64,000 nt of DNA from Ohtaekwangia kribbensis (lineage in GTDB: Bacteria; Bacteroidota; Bacteroidia; Cytophagales; Cyclobacteriaceae). Within the stretch, counting starts at the first letter, position 1. Each line of letters opens with the position of its first letter. Under the pieces are notes generated by a model. That model had not been told where the DNA came from and searched no databases. It saw only the letters and a list, made by a program, of their open reading frames with translations. A program made the position numbers and the translations under genes. Shown here piece after piece: positions 25,472-34,399 of the stretch. The DNA lies in contig NZ_JBHTKA010000015.1 in assembly GCF_042676245.1 (NCBI RefSeq), positions 310,001 through 374,000 on the forward strand, given 5' to 3'.

Positions 25472-26335
25472 ATGAGACAGCTTAAGATCAGTAAACAAAT
25501 TACCAACCGCGAGAGCCAGTCGCTGGATAAATACCTTCAGGAGATTGGTAAAGTTGACCTCCTTACGCCAGATGAAGAAGTGGAGTTGGCGAAGCGTATC
25601 AAAGAAGGTGATCAGATAGCCCTGGAAAAACTCACCAAAGCTAACCTGCGTTTCGTTGTGTCTGTAGCAAAACAATATCAGAATCAAGGACTTTCATTGG
25701 GCGACTTGATCAATGAAGGTAACTTAGGTTTGATTAAAGCTGCTCAGCGTTTCGATGAAACCCGTGGTTTCAAATTCATATCGTATGCCGTATGGTGGAT
25801 TCGTCAGTCTATCCTGCAGGCTTTGGCAGAACAATCCCGTATCGTTCGCCTGCCGTTGAACCGCGTTGGATCATTGAATAAAATCTCGAAGACATTCTCT
25901 GAACTTGAACAGAAATATGAGCGCGAGCCTTCTCCGGAAGAACTTGCCGAAGTGTTGGATGTAACAACAGCAGAAGTTGTTGATACCATGAAGATCTCGG
26001 GTCGTCATGTTTCCATGGACGCTCCGTTTGTTCAGGGTGAAGAGAACAGCTTGCTGGATGTATTGGAGAACGACAGCGAAGAGACACCAGACTCTGGTCT
26101 GATGAACGACTCGCTGAGAAGAGAAGTACAACGCGCACTTTCTACACTGACACAACGTGAAGCAGATGTTATAACGCTGTACTTTGGTCTGAACGGTGAA
26201 CACTCCATGACACTCGAAGAGATCGGGGAGAAGTTCAATCTGACACGCGAACGCGTTCGCCAGATCAAGGAGAAGGCTATCAGACGCCTCCGTCACACTT
26301 CCAGAAGTAAAGCTTTAAAACCTTACCTCGGTTAA
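25472..26335 (+). CDS. rpoD: Primary sigma-70 factor (RpoD/SigA type)
   Basis: A 287-residue sigma factor. This is the short Bacteroidota housekeeping sigma, which lacks region 1.1 and the long non-conserved insert of proteobacterial RpoD. Region 1.2 begins with SLDKYLQEIGKVDLLTPDEE. Region 2 contains LRFVVSVAKQYQNQGLSLGDLINEGN and the -10-recognition helix SYAVWWIRQSILQALAEQ. Region 3 and region 4 follow, with the helix-turn-helix LEEIGEKFNLTRERVRQI. It directs polymerase to TAnnTTTG-type promoters like those found in this window. A terminator follows 25 bases downstream. Confidence 0.97.
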   Translation: MRQLKISKQITNRESQSLDKYLQEIGKVDLLTPDEEVELAKRIKEGDQIALEKLTKANLRFVVSVAKQYQNQGLSLGDLINEGNLGLIKAAQRFDETRGFKFISYAVWWIRQSILQALAEQSRIVRLPLNRVGSLNKISKTFSELEQKYEREPSPEELAEVLDVTTAEVVDTMKISGRHVSMDAPFVQGEENSLLDVLENDSEETPDSGLMNDSLRREVQRALSTLTQREADVITLYFGLNGEHSMTLEEIGEKFNLTRERVRQIKEKAIRRLRHTSRSKALKPYLG

Positions 26336-26360
26336 AAATCAATATTTTTGAAATATTTTA

Positions 26361-26390
26361 AGGGTCTCGAATTCCGAGACCTTTTATTTT
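26361..26390 (+). terminator. Rho-independent terminator of the sigma factor gene
   Basis: Arms AGGGTCTCG and CGAGACCTT (one G-U pair) enclose a five-base loop, followed by TTTATTTT. It stands between the sigma factor stop and the trxB start. Confidence 0.85.
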
Positions 26391-26413
26391 GTTACCCTAT
26401 CAAAATAGAATTT

Positions 26414-27361
26414 ATGGCAAAAGAAGAAGTGAAAGTCCTCATCATCGGCTCCGGCCCGGCCGGATATACCGCTGCAATCTATGCAGCACGTGCTGGTCTC
26501 AAACCCGTGTTATACACCGGAGGTCAACCAGGAGGTCAGCTTACCACTACGAACGATGTTGAGAATTTTCCCGGTTATCCGGAGGGTATAAATGGTCCGC
26601 AGATGATGTTGGACCTTCAAAAACAAGCAGAACGGTTTGGCACCAAAATCAATTATGGTCTGGTTACAGCCGTAGATTTTTCAGGTTACCCCCACAAGGT
26701 AACGATCGATGAGAAAGATGAAGTGATTGCTGAGTCAGTGATCATTGCAACAGGAGCAACAGCAAAATACCTCGGGCTTCCTTCCGAAGAGAAGTTCTAT
26801 AACCGCGGTGTTTCGGCTTGCGCAGTATGCGATGGATATTTCTATCGCGGTAAAGAAGTAGCTGTTGTCGGGGCAGGCGATTCTGCTGCCGAAGAAGCTA
26901 CTTATCTGTCAAAACTTTGTACCAAGGTGCACCTGATTGTAAGACGTGATGAGATGCGTGCTTCGAAGATCATGCAGAACCGCGTGATGAATACACCAAA
27001 CATTGAAGTACACTGGAATACAGAAACCGAAGAGATACTGGGTGATGACAGCGGTGTAACGGGAATACGTATCGTAAACAACAAGACTGGTGAGAAGAAG
27101 GTAGTTACCTTACAAGGTTTCTTCCTCGCGATCGGGCACAAGCCTAACACCGACATTTTTAAAGACTATATCGAGATGGATGAGACAGGCTATATCAAAG
27201 TACAGGCTGGTTCAACCAAGACAAATATAGAAGGCGTATTCGCTGTTGGTGATGCTGCTGATAAAGTATATCGCCAGGCTATTACCGCTGCCGGTACAGG
27301 TTGTATGGGAGCACTGGATGCCGAGAAGTTTCTTGTAGCAAAAGAGTTACAAACAGCATAA
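26414..27361 (+). CDS. trxB: Thioredoxin reductase (NADPH)
   Basis: A 315-residue flavoenzyme that reduces thioredoxin with NADPH. The ATG at 26414 is chosen; the open frame upstream runs through the preceding terminator. The FAD-binding GxGxxG is IIGSGPAGYTAAIYAARAG near residue 11, the redox-active dithiol is C136-A-V-C139-D, the NADPH fold is VVGAGDSAAEEATYLS, and the C-terminal FAD motif is EGVFAVGDAADKVYRQAIT. All catalytic parts are present and the length is normal. It precedes a bacillithiol biosynthesis gene, suggesting a small thiol-redox neighbourhood, though a terminator separates them. Confidence 0.97.
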   Translation: MAKEEVKVLIIGSGPAGYTAAIYAARAGLKPVLYTGGQPGGQLTTTNDVENFPGYPEGINGPQMMLDLQKQAERFGTKINYGLVTAVDFSGYPHKVTIDEKDEVIAESVIIATGATAKYLGLPSEEKFYNRGVSACAVCDGYFYRGKEVAVVGAGDSAAEEATYLSKLCTKVHLIVRRDEMRASKIMQNRVMNTPNIEVHWNTETEEILGDDSGVTGIRIVNNKTGEKKVVTLQGFFLAIGHKPNTDIFKDYIEMDETGYIKVQAGSTKTNIEGVFAVGDAADKVYRQAITAAGTGCMGALDAEKFLVAKELQTA

Positions 27362-27391
27362 CGGCTTATCAATAATTTGATTTTTTAGTGG

Positions 27392-27433
27392 CGACTACAG
27401 ATTGATCCGTGTATCATTATCTGTAGTCGTTTT
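27392..27433 (+). terminator. Rho-independent terminator of trxB
   Basis: Perfect ten-base arms CGACTACAGA / TCTGTAGTCG with an 18-base loop are followed by four T residues, about 30 bases after the trxB stop. Confidence 0.8.
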
Positions 27434-27461
27434 CATTTATATTCACACATCATTTCCACCT

Positions 27462-28181
27462 ATGAAACTAGATATACTTGTACTTTCTGCACACCCGGAT
27501 GACGCAGAGCTTGGCTGTGGCGGCACCATCGCGAAGCATGTTGCCTTAGGACATAAAGTAGGATTAGTTGATTTTACTCGGGGCGAGCTGGGTACACGAG
27601 GCACGCCTGAGACACGTGCTGTCGAAGCAGCGAATGCAGCAAAGATACTGGGCGTTGAAGTACGCGATAACCTCGGATTGAAAGATGGATTTTTTCAGAA
27701 TGATCCGGAGCACCAGCTGAAAGTTGTCCAGGCTGTGCGAAAATATAGACCTGATGTAGTGTTGTGTAATGCCGTATACGATCGACATATAGATCATGGT
27801 AAAGGAGCGTCACTCGGATATGATGCGTGCTTTCTTGCCGGTCTTGCCAAGATCGAGACAACCGATGAACAGGGGAACAAGCAGGCTGCATGGAGACCTA
27901 AAGTAGTATACCACTATATCCAGAGCTTGCTCATCGAACCTGATTTTATTGTAGATATATCCGGGTATTGGGACACCAAGATCGAAGCGATCAAGGCATT
28001 CAAGACACAGTTCTTTGATCCGAATAGTAAAGAACCGAATACCTATATATCAAGCCCTGCCTTTTTGAGAATGGTGGAATCACGCGCACTCGAATTTGGT
28101 CACGCGCTGGGCGTACAACACGGTGAAGGCTTTACTACGAGACGTTATCCCGGTGTCAATAATCTCCTGGATTTAATATAG
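27462..28181 (+). CDS. bshB1: Bacillithiol biosynthesis deacetylase BshB1
   Basis: A 239-residue zinc-dependent LmbE/PIG-L-family deacetylase that removes the acetyl group from GlcNAc-malate in bacillithiol synthesis. The zinc motif AHPDDAELGCGGT begins at about residue 10, the third ligand region is YDRHIDHGKGA, and the BshB1-type features TRGELGTRGTPETR and RYPGVNNLLDLI are present. The ATG at 27462 gives the usual N terminus MKLDILVLSAHPDDAE; the longer open frame upstream is not needed. The cell therefore likely uses bacillithiol as its low-molecular-weight thiol. Confidence 0.94.
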   Translation: MKLDILVLSAHPDDAELGCGGTIAKHVALGHKVGLVDFTRGELGTRGTPETRAVEAANAAKILGVEVRDNLGLKDGFFQNDPEHQLKVVQAVRKYRPDVVLCNAVYDRHIDHGKGASLGYDACFLAGLAKIETTDEQGNKQAAWRPKVVYHYIQSLLIEPDFIVDISGYWDTKIEAIKAFKTQFFDPNSKEPNTYISSPAFLRMVESRALEFGHALGVQHGEGFTTRRYPGVNNLLDLI

Positions 28182-28188
28182 TTATATA

Positions 28189-28221
28189 GTTAGCTTCCTG
28201 ATTTTTAATCAGGGAGCTAAC
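28189..28221. terminator. Hairpin between convergent bshB1 and pdxH
   Basis: Fourteen-base arms GTTAGCTTCCTGAT / ATCAGGGAGCTAAC (one G-U pair) enclose a five-base loop. The 3' arm overlaps the last codons of pdxH on the minus strand. There is no clear T-run on either side, so it may stabilise 3' ends rather than act as a standard terminator. Confidence 0.6.
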
Positions 28222-28850
28222 CGGTATATCTTCCAGGCACCATCAATCTTGTTGAACTGAATACGATCGTGTAGTCGACTTGGTCTGCCTTGCCAGAATT
28301 CTATCAGCAACGGATCTACCTCGAAGCCTCCCCATTGGTGGGGCTTCGGTAATATTTCCTGTCCTTCAAATTTCTTTTCCATCTGCTTCACACGCTCTTC
28401 CAGAATAGAGCGGCTCTCGATGATGGCACTCTGCGGTGATGACCATGCACCGATCTGTGACCCGCGCGGACGACTTTGAAAATATTCTTCTGATCGTTTT
28501 GTGTCGATGCGTGTAGCCGTTCCTTCAATACGCACTTGTCGCTCCAGCTCCGGCCAGAAAAATGTTAACGCACACGCTGGTGTTTTCTCAAGCTCTTTTC
28601 CTTTGGAGCTTTGATAATTCGTGTAGAATACAAACTTACTGTTCTCAATACCTTTCAGTAAAACAATGCGGCTAGTAGGTGTTCCGGTAGCATTAATGGT
28701 AGCGAGATTCATGGCGTTAGGTTCAGGTACCTGCGCCTGCACAGCCTCGGTAAACCACTTCTCAAATTGTTTAACAGGGTCGCGCTGCACACTCGTAACA
28801 TCGAGTGAAGCTTTCGAATATTCTTGACGTAAATCTGCAATGGCAAGCAT
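28209..28850 (-). CDS. pdxH: Pyridoxamine 5'-phosphate oxidase
   Basis: A 213-residue FMN enzyme that makes pyridoxal 5'-phosphate from the pyridoxine or pyridoxamine phosphates. Recognised from NLATINATGTPTSRIVLLKG, FVFYTNYQSSKGKELE, FFWPELERQVRIEG, SRPRGSQIGAWSSPQS and the C-terminal FWQGRPSRLHDRI motif that closes the active site. Length and motif order are normal. It is divergent from yqgE across a 289-base spacer and convergent with bshB1. Confidence 0.97.
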   Translation of the reverse strand: MLAIADLRQEYSKASLDVTSVQRDPVKQFEKWFTEAVQAQVPEPNAMNLATINATGTPTSRIVLLKGIENSKFVFYTNYQSSKGKELEKTPACALTFFWPELERQVRIEGTATRIDTKRSEEYFQSRPRGSQIGAWSSPQSAIIESRSILEERVKQMEKKFEGQEILPKPHQWGGFEVDPLLIEFWQGRPSRLHDRIQFNKIDGAWKIYRLAP

Positions 28851-29139
28851 TTCTTTCTAAAATTGAATTGTAAGTTTATATTACCGGAGTATTTCAGCCA
28901 CTGACGTTTATCAGTGTGCAAACATGATATCCTACCTTTCCTCCGGCCAAAATTAATTTTTAAAGACGCGAAAGAAACAGGCACACTGAAAAAACTTTCC
29001 CGACTCTTTATCAATCGATTTAAAGATAATTATAGGTAAGCCTATAGATGATCAGAAATAAAATTTGCACAGGTGAGACTGAAGTATTTTATTCATAGTA
29101 TTAAACGAATGAAATTTAGTATCAGGCAAGCGTTAAAGA

Positions 29140-29715
29140 ATGGAGTTTTTCAAGTATAAAAATCAACTTAAACCAGAGAAAGGAAGGTTGCTTATATCAG
29201 AGCCTTTTCTTCCTGATCCGAATTTTGAGCGCACCGTAGTGTTATTGTGCGAGCATAATGATGAAGGTTCATTTGGTTTCGTAGTAAATAAACCCTCTAT
29301 ATTGAAAGTAAATGAAGTGATGGAGGATATCAAAAAACTCGAAGACATCGTTTATGTAGGTGGACCGGTACAGCAGGATACATTGCATTTCCTTCATCGC
29401 AATACAACGCTTGAAGGAGCCGTTAGTGTAGCACAGGAAGTATACTGGGGCGGAGACTTTGAAGGACTTATATCACAGATTGATATGGGGATCATTCTTT
29501 CAAAAGACATTCGGTTTTACCTGGGATACAGTGGCTGGGGCCCCGGACAATTGGAAGCTGAACTGGAAGAGGAGTCGTGGATTGTGTGTGATTTTGCTAC
29601 CGATGAGTTGCTTTTTGATACCGAGCCTGCTATGATCTGGAAGAAAGCGCTGGATAGTATGGGGGGGCGTTTTTCGATATATTCGAACTACCCTGTTGAT
29701 CCTCGTATGAATTAG
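29140..29715 (+). CDS. YqgE/AlgH family protein
   Basis: A 191-residue protein of the YqgE/AlgH (UPF0301) family, recognised from KGRLLISEPFLPDPNFERTVVLLCEHN, GSFGFVVNKPS, VYVGGPVQQDTLHFLH and the YSGWGPGQLEAELEEESWIV block. The family is widespread; its biochemical role is unsettled (suggested links to alginate regulation and to septum or envelope processes in other phyla). The DUF349 gene follows 53 bases downstream on the same strand. Confidence 0.94.
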   Translation: MEFFKYKNQLKPEKGRLLISEPFLPDPNFERTVVLLCEHNDEGSFGFVVNKPSILKVNEVMEDIKKLEDIVYVGGPVQQDTLHFLHRNTTLEGAVSVAQEVYWGGDFEGLISQIDMGIILSKDIRFYLGYSGWGPGQLEAELEEESWIVCDFATDELLFDTEPAMIWKKALDSMGGRFSIYSNYPVDPRMN

Positions 29716-29768
29716 GCATTTTTAGTTAAATTTACGCTAAGCGCGTACCATAGAACGATTTATTGACC

Positions 29769-31616
29769 ATGGAAATGGAAAGAGATAAAAGAGAGGAAAA
29801 TGTACAGGAAGCCGGATTGGCTGAACGCCATGGCGATACGTTACACTCTGAAATAGATTTAGCAGATCATCACGATGCCACAACGGATGAGGTACTGGAA
29901 GAAGAGCATATAGACTATAGCCACTTCACCAAGCACGAACTCGCCAACCTGGTAAAGGATCTTGCCAAAGAAGATAACTTTAAACGTGTTGATAATATAC
30001 TGCGTGAAGTAAAGCCTTTGTACGATGATATGCGTGAGAAGGAAAAGGCAGAAGCGCTCATCAAGTTTATAGCAGCCGGTGGTATAGAAGAAGACTTTGA
30101 GTATAAAGGTGATGAATCAGATTTAGTCTTCGATGCAAACCTGAAACTCATTCGCGACAGAAGAACCAATCACCTGCGTCAGCAGGAAGAACGGAAGAAC
30201 GACAACCTTCGCAGAAAGCAGGAGCTCCTGGAAAAGATACGTGAGCTTGCCGACTCTCAGAATTCAGATGCACAGTTTGAACAATTCAAAGAGCTGCAGA
30301 AAGAATGGAAAGGTATAGGCCCGGTACCAAGCGCGCAGGCGAAAACACTATGGGCTAATTACCATGCACTGGTAGATCGCTTCTATGATAATCAAAGTAT
30401 ATATTTCGAACTGAAGGAGCTTGATCGCAAGCGAAACCTCGAAGCGAAAGTTGAACTCTGTGTACGCGCTGAGAAATTGGCAGATGTTGAAATCATCAAA
30501 GATGCTATACGTGAGCTTAATGAACTTCACCACGAATTCAAACATATAGGTCCTGTACCGAAAGATGATAAGGAAGTAGTATGGCAACGCTTCAAGGCAG
30601 CCTCGGATGCTGTGTATGCAAAGCGTGATCAATACTTACAAAAACTTCAGCAGGAGCTACACGGTAATCTCGATCTGAAAGCAAAGCTCAGCGATGATGT
30701 GCAGGAGTATTCTACATTTGATTCCGATCGCATCAAAGAATGGAACCAGAAGACGAAAGATATACTCGAGATCCAGAAGCGTTGGGAAGTGATAGGAGGA
30801 TTACCGCGCGCCAAAGCAAAAGAAGTTAACAAGAAATTCTGGGGCGCATTCAAGGCGTTCTTTAATAATAAAAATGCATTCTTCAAAAAGCTCGATGAAG
30901 AGCGCGAGAAGAATCTGCAGTTAAAGAATGAACTCGTTGAGAAAGCGCACGCGCTGAAAGAAAGTCATGACTGGGAGAAAACTTCCAATGAATTGAAAGT
31001 ATTGCAGCAGCGCTGGAAGGAGATAGGTCCTGTACCGGAGAAATTCCGCGAGAAAGTATTTAAAGACTTCAAAGATGCCTGCGATTACTTCTTCGATCAG
31101 AGACGCACACAGCACGGTAAAATTGAAAATGAGCAGGCCGACAATCTCAGACAGAAAGAAGAGATCTGTACGATACTGGAGAGTCATGCAGCCGCAGGAA
31201 CGGCCGCTCCGGAAGTATTGAAAGACCTGCAGGATCGTTTTAACGCGATAGGCTTTGTACCGCGAAAAGATATAAGCACAATTCGTAACCGCTATCACGA
31301 AGCTGTGGATAAGTTTGTAAGCCACATCCAGGGCTTCAGCGAAGACGATAAGAGCAAGCTTTTACTGGAGAACCAGTTAAGTGACCTGAAGAACGATCCG
31401 ATGGCAGAACGCAAAATATACCAGAAAGAACAGGCCATTCGTAAGAAGATCAGCAAAGTTGAAAACGACATTGCCCTTTGGAAAAACAACTTGGAGTTCT
31501 TCTCGCGTTCACAAAATGCCGAAAGCGTTCGTGCTGAGTTTAACGACAAAATCAAAGAAGCAGGTGATCACCTCAAGCAACTAAAAGATCAGCTAAAACT
31601 GCTCAAAACGATTTAG
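29769..31616 (+). CDS. DUF349 repeat protein
   Basis: A 615-residue highly charged, alpha-helical cytoplasmic protein. DUF349 units, each with a W-K-x-I-G-P-V-P-like turn, recur through the protein (KEWKGIGPVPSAQAKTLW, HEFKHIGPVPKDDKEVVW, KRWEVIGGLPRAKAKEV, QRWKEIGPVPEKFREKVF, DRFNAIGFVPRKDIS). At least five repeats are therefore present, ending in a coiled-coil tail. The ATG at 29769 is preferred to a TTG six bases earlier. The family is common in Bacteroidota and is present in actinobacteria and proteobacteria, with poorly known roles. A perfect terminator follows. Confidence 0.9.
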   Translation: MEMERDKREENVQEAGLAERHGDTLHSEIDLADHHDATTDEVLEEEHIDYSHFTKHELANLVKDLAKEDNFKRVDNILREVKPLYDDMREKEKAEALIKFIAAGGIEEDFEYKGDESDLVFDANLKLIRDRRTNHLRQQEERKNDNLRRKQELLEKIRELADSQNSDAQFEQFKELQKEWKGIGPVPSAQAKTLWANYHALVDRFYDNQSIYFELKELDRKRNLEAKVELCVRAEKLADVEIIKDAIRELNELHHEFKHIGPVPKDDKEVVWQRFKAASDAVYAKRDQYLQKLQQELHGNLDLKAKLSDDVQEYSTFDSDRIKEWNQKTKDILEIQKRWEVIGGLPRAKAKEVNKKFWGAFKAFFNNKNAFFKKLDEEREKNLQLKNELVEKAHALKESHDWEKTSNELKVLQQRWKEIGPVPEKFREKVFKDFKDACDYFFDQRRTQHGKIENEQADNLRQKEEICTILESHAAAGTAAPEVLKDLQDRFNAIGFVPRKDISTIRNRYHEAVDKFVSHIQGFSEDDKSKLLLENQLSDLKNDPMAERKIYQKEQAIRKKISKVENDIALWKNNLEFFSRSQNAESVRAEFNDKIKEAGDHLKQLKDQLKLLKTI

Positions 31617-31647
31617 CGCGATCATCAATATCTACATCACACAAAAC

Positions 31648-31679
31648 AAAAAATGCTGAAATCTCTTTCAGCATTTTTT
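31648..31679 (+). terminator. Rho-independent terminator of the DUF349 gene
   Basis: Perfect 14-base arms AAAAAATGCTGAAA / TTTCAGCATTTTTT with a four-base loop TCTC. Confidence 0.92.
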
Positions 31680-31778
31680 GTTTATATACCTGTATATATA
31701 GGCCAAATATAATTCGATGATTTTAGTAGTCTTTCAATCTTAGAATCTTCTAATTTTCCAATCCTAAAATCCATAAAA

Positions 31779-31808
31779 TAAAAAAAGCGGCTCATTGAAC
31801 CGCTTTGT
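31779..31808 (-). terminator. Terminator of tRNA-Thr
   Basis: On the minus strand AAAGCGGTTCA and TGAGCCGCTTT form a near-perfect stem followed by a run of T, just 8 bases beyond the 3' end of the tRNA. Confidence 0.75.
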
Positions 31809-31815
31809 CTTTCTG

Positions 31816-31888
<73 letters not shown>

Positions 31889-31992
31889 TTTCACTTTTCA
31901 ACGCCTTCTGCGTTAATGAGGGTGCAAAAATAAATCAAGAATGGATATCCGCAAATCTTTATTCAAAATTAGTTAAGATTTTTTAGAGATTT

Positions 31993-32026
31993 TTTGATCT
32001 AATATTTTTAGTGTATCCTATTTTTG
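31993..32026 (+). promoter_or_regulatory. Promoter of the TIGR03916/TIGR03915 pair
   Basis: TTTG at 31993-31996 and TATTTTTG (exact TAnnTTTG) at 32019-32026 with a 22-base spacer. The predicted start near 32033 leaves about 30 bases of leader. Confidence 0.55.
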
Positions 32027-32063
32027 GTTGACTAAAAATATTAGTTTTGATTGTTAAGTGCTT

Positions 32064-33317
32064 ATGTATATGTGGGATAGAATTCAAGAGAAGCTTCAGA
32101 TACTCTCGGATGCAGCGAAATATGATGTGTCTTGCTCTTCGAGTGGCAGTAAACGCAGTAACGATTCAAAAGGACTTGGTCACACAACAGGTGCCGGCAT
32201 TTGTCATAGCTATACAGAGGATGGTCGCTGCGTTTCATTGTTAAAAATTCTGCTGACTAATTATTGCATTTACGATTGTGCCTATTGCGTGTCGCGAAGA
32301 AGTAACGATGTGAAGCGTGTCGGGTTCACGGTGAAAGAAGCAGTCGAGCTGACTATAAATTTTTACAGACGAAATTATATCGAAGGACTTTTTCTGAGCT
32401 CCGGTATTTTTAAAAATTCAGACTATACCATGGAGCGTCTTGTGCGTGTAGCGAAAACGTTGCGTACGGAATATCGCTTCAATGGATATATACATCTTAA
32501 AACCATTCCCGGTTGTAGTGAAGACCTTGTAAAACAGGCAGCATTATATGCTGATCGTCTGAGTGTTAATATAGAGCTGCCGTCCGAAAATAGTTTAAAG
32601 GTGTTGGCTCCTGAGAAAAACAAAACGGATATCATTCGGCCGATGTCGTATCTCAGCAACAGTATCGAGGCGTATGCCGATGAAAAGAAAGTAATCAAAA
32701 GCACACCGGCATTTGCTCCGGCCGGACAAAGTACACAAATGGTGGTAGGAGCAAGCCCGGAGAATGATTTGCAGGTAATGACCATTGCCGATGCTCTCTA
32801 TAAAAAATATAAACTTCGCAGGGTATATTATTCTGGTTACGTACCGGTATCCAACGACAGCCGTTTACCACAGCTTGGCACCCCCGTACCGATGATTCGC
32901 GAAAACCGCTTATACCAGGCAGACTGGTTAATGCGCTTCTATAAATTTTCATTTCGAGAAATTGTAGATCCCGCACATCCACAGCTTGACCTCGATATAG
33001 ACCCCAAACTAAGCTGGGCACTGCGCAACCTTCACCTGTTTCCCATTGATATTAACCACGCTGATTACGAAATGATTTTACGCGTACCCGGCATCGGTGT
33101 GCAGTCAGCATTGCGAATTATTCAGGGACGAAGGTATAGCAAGCTCGGTTGGGATCAACTGAAACAGATGGGTATAGCGGTAAGTCGTGCGAAACACTTT
33201 ATAGTCTGTACGAGTAAAGATCATCCGCGTGACATAAACGAAGCGGCCTTGCGACAGCGGATCTTACGGCAAAGTAAATATGCCGCCACGTTAACACCAC
33301 AACTCTCCATATTCTGA
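32064..33317 (+). CDS. Putative DNA modification/repair radical SAM protein (TIGR03916)
   Basis: A protein of about 417 residues. The radical-SAM cluster motif is CIYDCAYC (CX3CX2C) near residue 72-79, after a conserved N terminus with the motif YDVSCSSSGS and GICHSYTEDGRC. The C terminus has a helix-hairpin-helix DNA-binding motif (INHADYEMILRVPGIGVQSALRI). This combination defines a family thought to act on DNA, resembling spore photoproduct lyase in cofactor use but not demonstrated to repair any lesion. ATG at 32064 or 32070 may be the start. The partner TIGR03915 gene begins one base after the stop, so the two form a tight operon. Confidence 0.92.
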   Translation: MYMWDRIQEKLQILSDAAKYDVSCSSSGSKRSNDSKGLGHTTGAGICHSYTEDGRCVSLLKILLTNYCIYDCAYCVSRRSNDVKRVGFTVKEAVELTINFYRRNYIEGLFLSSGIFKNSDYTMERLVRVAKTLRTEYRFNGYIHLKTIPGCSEDLVKQAALYADRLSVNIELPSENSLKVLAPEKNKTDIIRPMSYLSNSIEAYADEKKVIKSTPAFAPAGQSTQMVVGASPENDLQVMTIADALYKKYKLRRVYYSGYVPVSNDSRLPQLGTPVPMIRENRLYQADWLMRFYKFSFREIVDPAHPQLDLDIDPKLSWALRNLHLFPIDINHADYEMILRVPGIGVQSALRIIQGRRYSKLGWDQLKQMGIAVSRAKHFIVCTSKDHPRDINEAALRQRILRQSKYAATLTPQLSIF

Positions 33318-33318
33318 A

Positions 33319-34092
33319 ATGACTCAACTGGTATACGATGGAAGTTTTGAAGGATTACTCACCTCGATCTTTGAGCTATACGAGCGGAAGATAGGAGATG
33401 CACGCGTTGTGCGCAATGGCAGCTGGCAGTCTGAGTTAACCGCTTCATATTTGGAAATTATACCCGATCAGAAAAAAGCAGAACGTGTCTGGAACGGTCT
33501 CAAACAAAAACTCTCAGTAGATAAACGCAACGAAATATACCAATGTTTTTTGTCGGAGCTTCCGGAGATGGAAGGTACACTGGTCACGTTTATCCGTCAC
33601 GTCTTCGATAGTAAACATTCCGTTGAGAAAGATTATAGTAACAAATCCGTTCTGGCCATCGAACAGATCGCGCACAAGGTATATCGCGAGAAGCATCGCA
33701 TGGAAGCGTTTGTACGGTTTCAGCGGACTACTGACGATCTGTATATAGCTTCTATCGACCCCGACTTTAATGTACTGCCACTGATTATCTCACATTTCCA
33801 GGAACGTTATGCCGACCAGCACTGGCTTATCTATGATAACAGGCGTAACTATGGTATACATTATAGCAAAGATACCTTCAGCGTGCAGGAAGTGCGGATG
33901 GAGTGGGAGGCAATTACACATCATGAATTCCTGCCGGCATCCACCTGTCATGAAGAAGAACTGGTATACCAGTCGCTGTGGAAAAATTACTTTCAGACTA
34001 TAAATATCCAGGCGCGCAACAATCATAAACTGCACATACGCCATGTGCCTGTGCGGTATTGGAAGTATCTCACCGAAAAGCGCACATCCTGA
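33319..34092 (+). CDS. TIGR03915-family putative DNA metabolism protein (DUF4130)
   Basis: A 257-residue protein that always accompanies the TIGR03916 radical-SAM protein. It opens with the typical VYDGSFEGLLTSIFELY and contains the central block RHVFDSKHSVEKDYSNKSVLAIEQIAHKVYREKHRMEAFVRFQ, read as one conserved region, and the HFQERYADQHWLIYDNRRNYGIHY segment. The family is predicted to work with the radical-SAM protein in DNA modification or repair; the reaction is unknown. One base separates it from the upstream stop. Confidence 0.92.
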   Translation: MTQLVYDGSFEGLLTSIFELYERKIGDARVVRNGSWQSELTASYLEIIPDQKKAERVWNGLKQKLSVDKRNEIYQCFLSELPEMEGTLVTFIRHVFDSKHSVEKDYSNKSVLAIEQIAHKVYREKHRMEAFVRFQRTTDDLYIASIDPDFNVLPLIISHFQERYADQHWLIYDNRRNYGIHYSKDTFSVQEVRMEWEAITHHEFLPASTCHEEELVYQSLWKNYFQTINIQARNNHKLHIRHVPVRYWKYLTEKRTS

Positions 34093-34217
34093 CTTTATGG
34101 GGAGCAATTTGCTCATCGATCGGTATACATGGTCACACGCCATTTCCCGGGAAACGGGCATAACATTTTAAAACGTATAGGTATAAATAAATTTATCAAC
34201 CATTAAACGATTTAACT

Positions 34218-34385
34218 ATGTTACGCTGGGCTGCAATCTTTTTTATCATTGCCATTATCGCGGCAATATTCGGATTTGGCGGAATTGCAGAAGGTGCTGC
34301 ATCTGTTGCCAAAGTATTGTTCTTCATCTTTATTATAGGCTTTGTTATTGTAATCGCTTTTGGCGCTACACTCTTTAAGAAGTAA
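34218..34385 (+). CDS. DUF1328 family small membrane protein (YtjA-like)
   Basis: A 55-residue protein with two transmembrane helices (AAIFFIIAIIAAIFGFGG and VLFFIFIIGFVIVIAFGA) and a short basic tail (FKK). The length and pattern, including the FGFGGIAEGAA turn between the helices, are those of DUF1328/YtjA. The role is unknown; homologues are often stress-induced. It starts 125 bases after the TIGR03915 stop, and the sugar dehydrogenase gene follows after 14 bases. Confidence 0.88.
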   Translation: MLRWAAIFFIIAIIAAIFGFGGIAEGAASVAKVLFFIFIIGFVIVIAFGATLFKK

Positions 34386-34399
34386 TAAATGATCGAGGA

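Noticed and set aside
29661..29668. Seven-G run in yqgE as a possible phase-variable or frameshift site
   Set aside because: The reading frame is intact through it and the C terminus ends at a normal length; a single run without variation data is not evidence.
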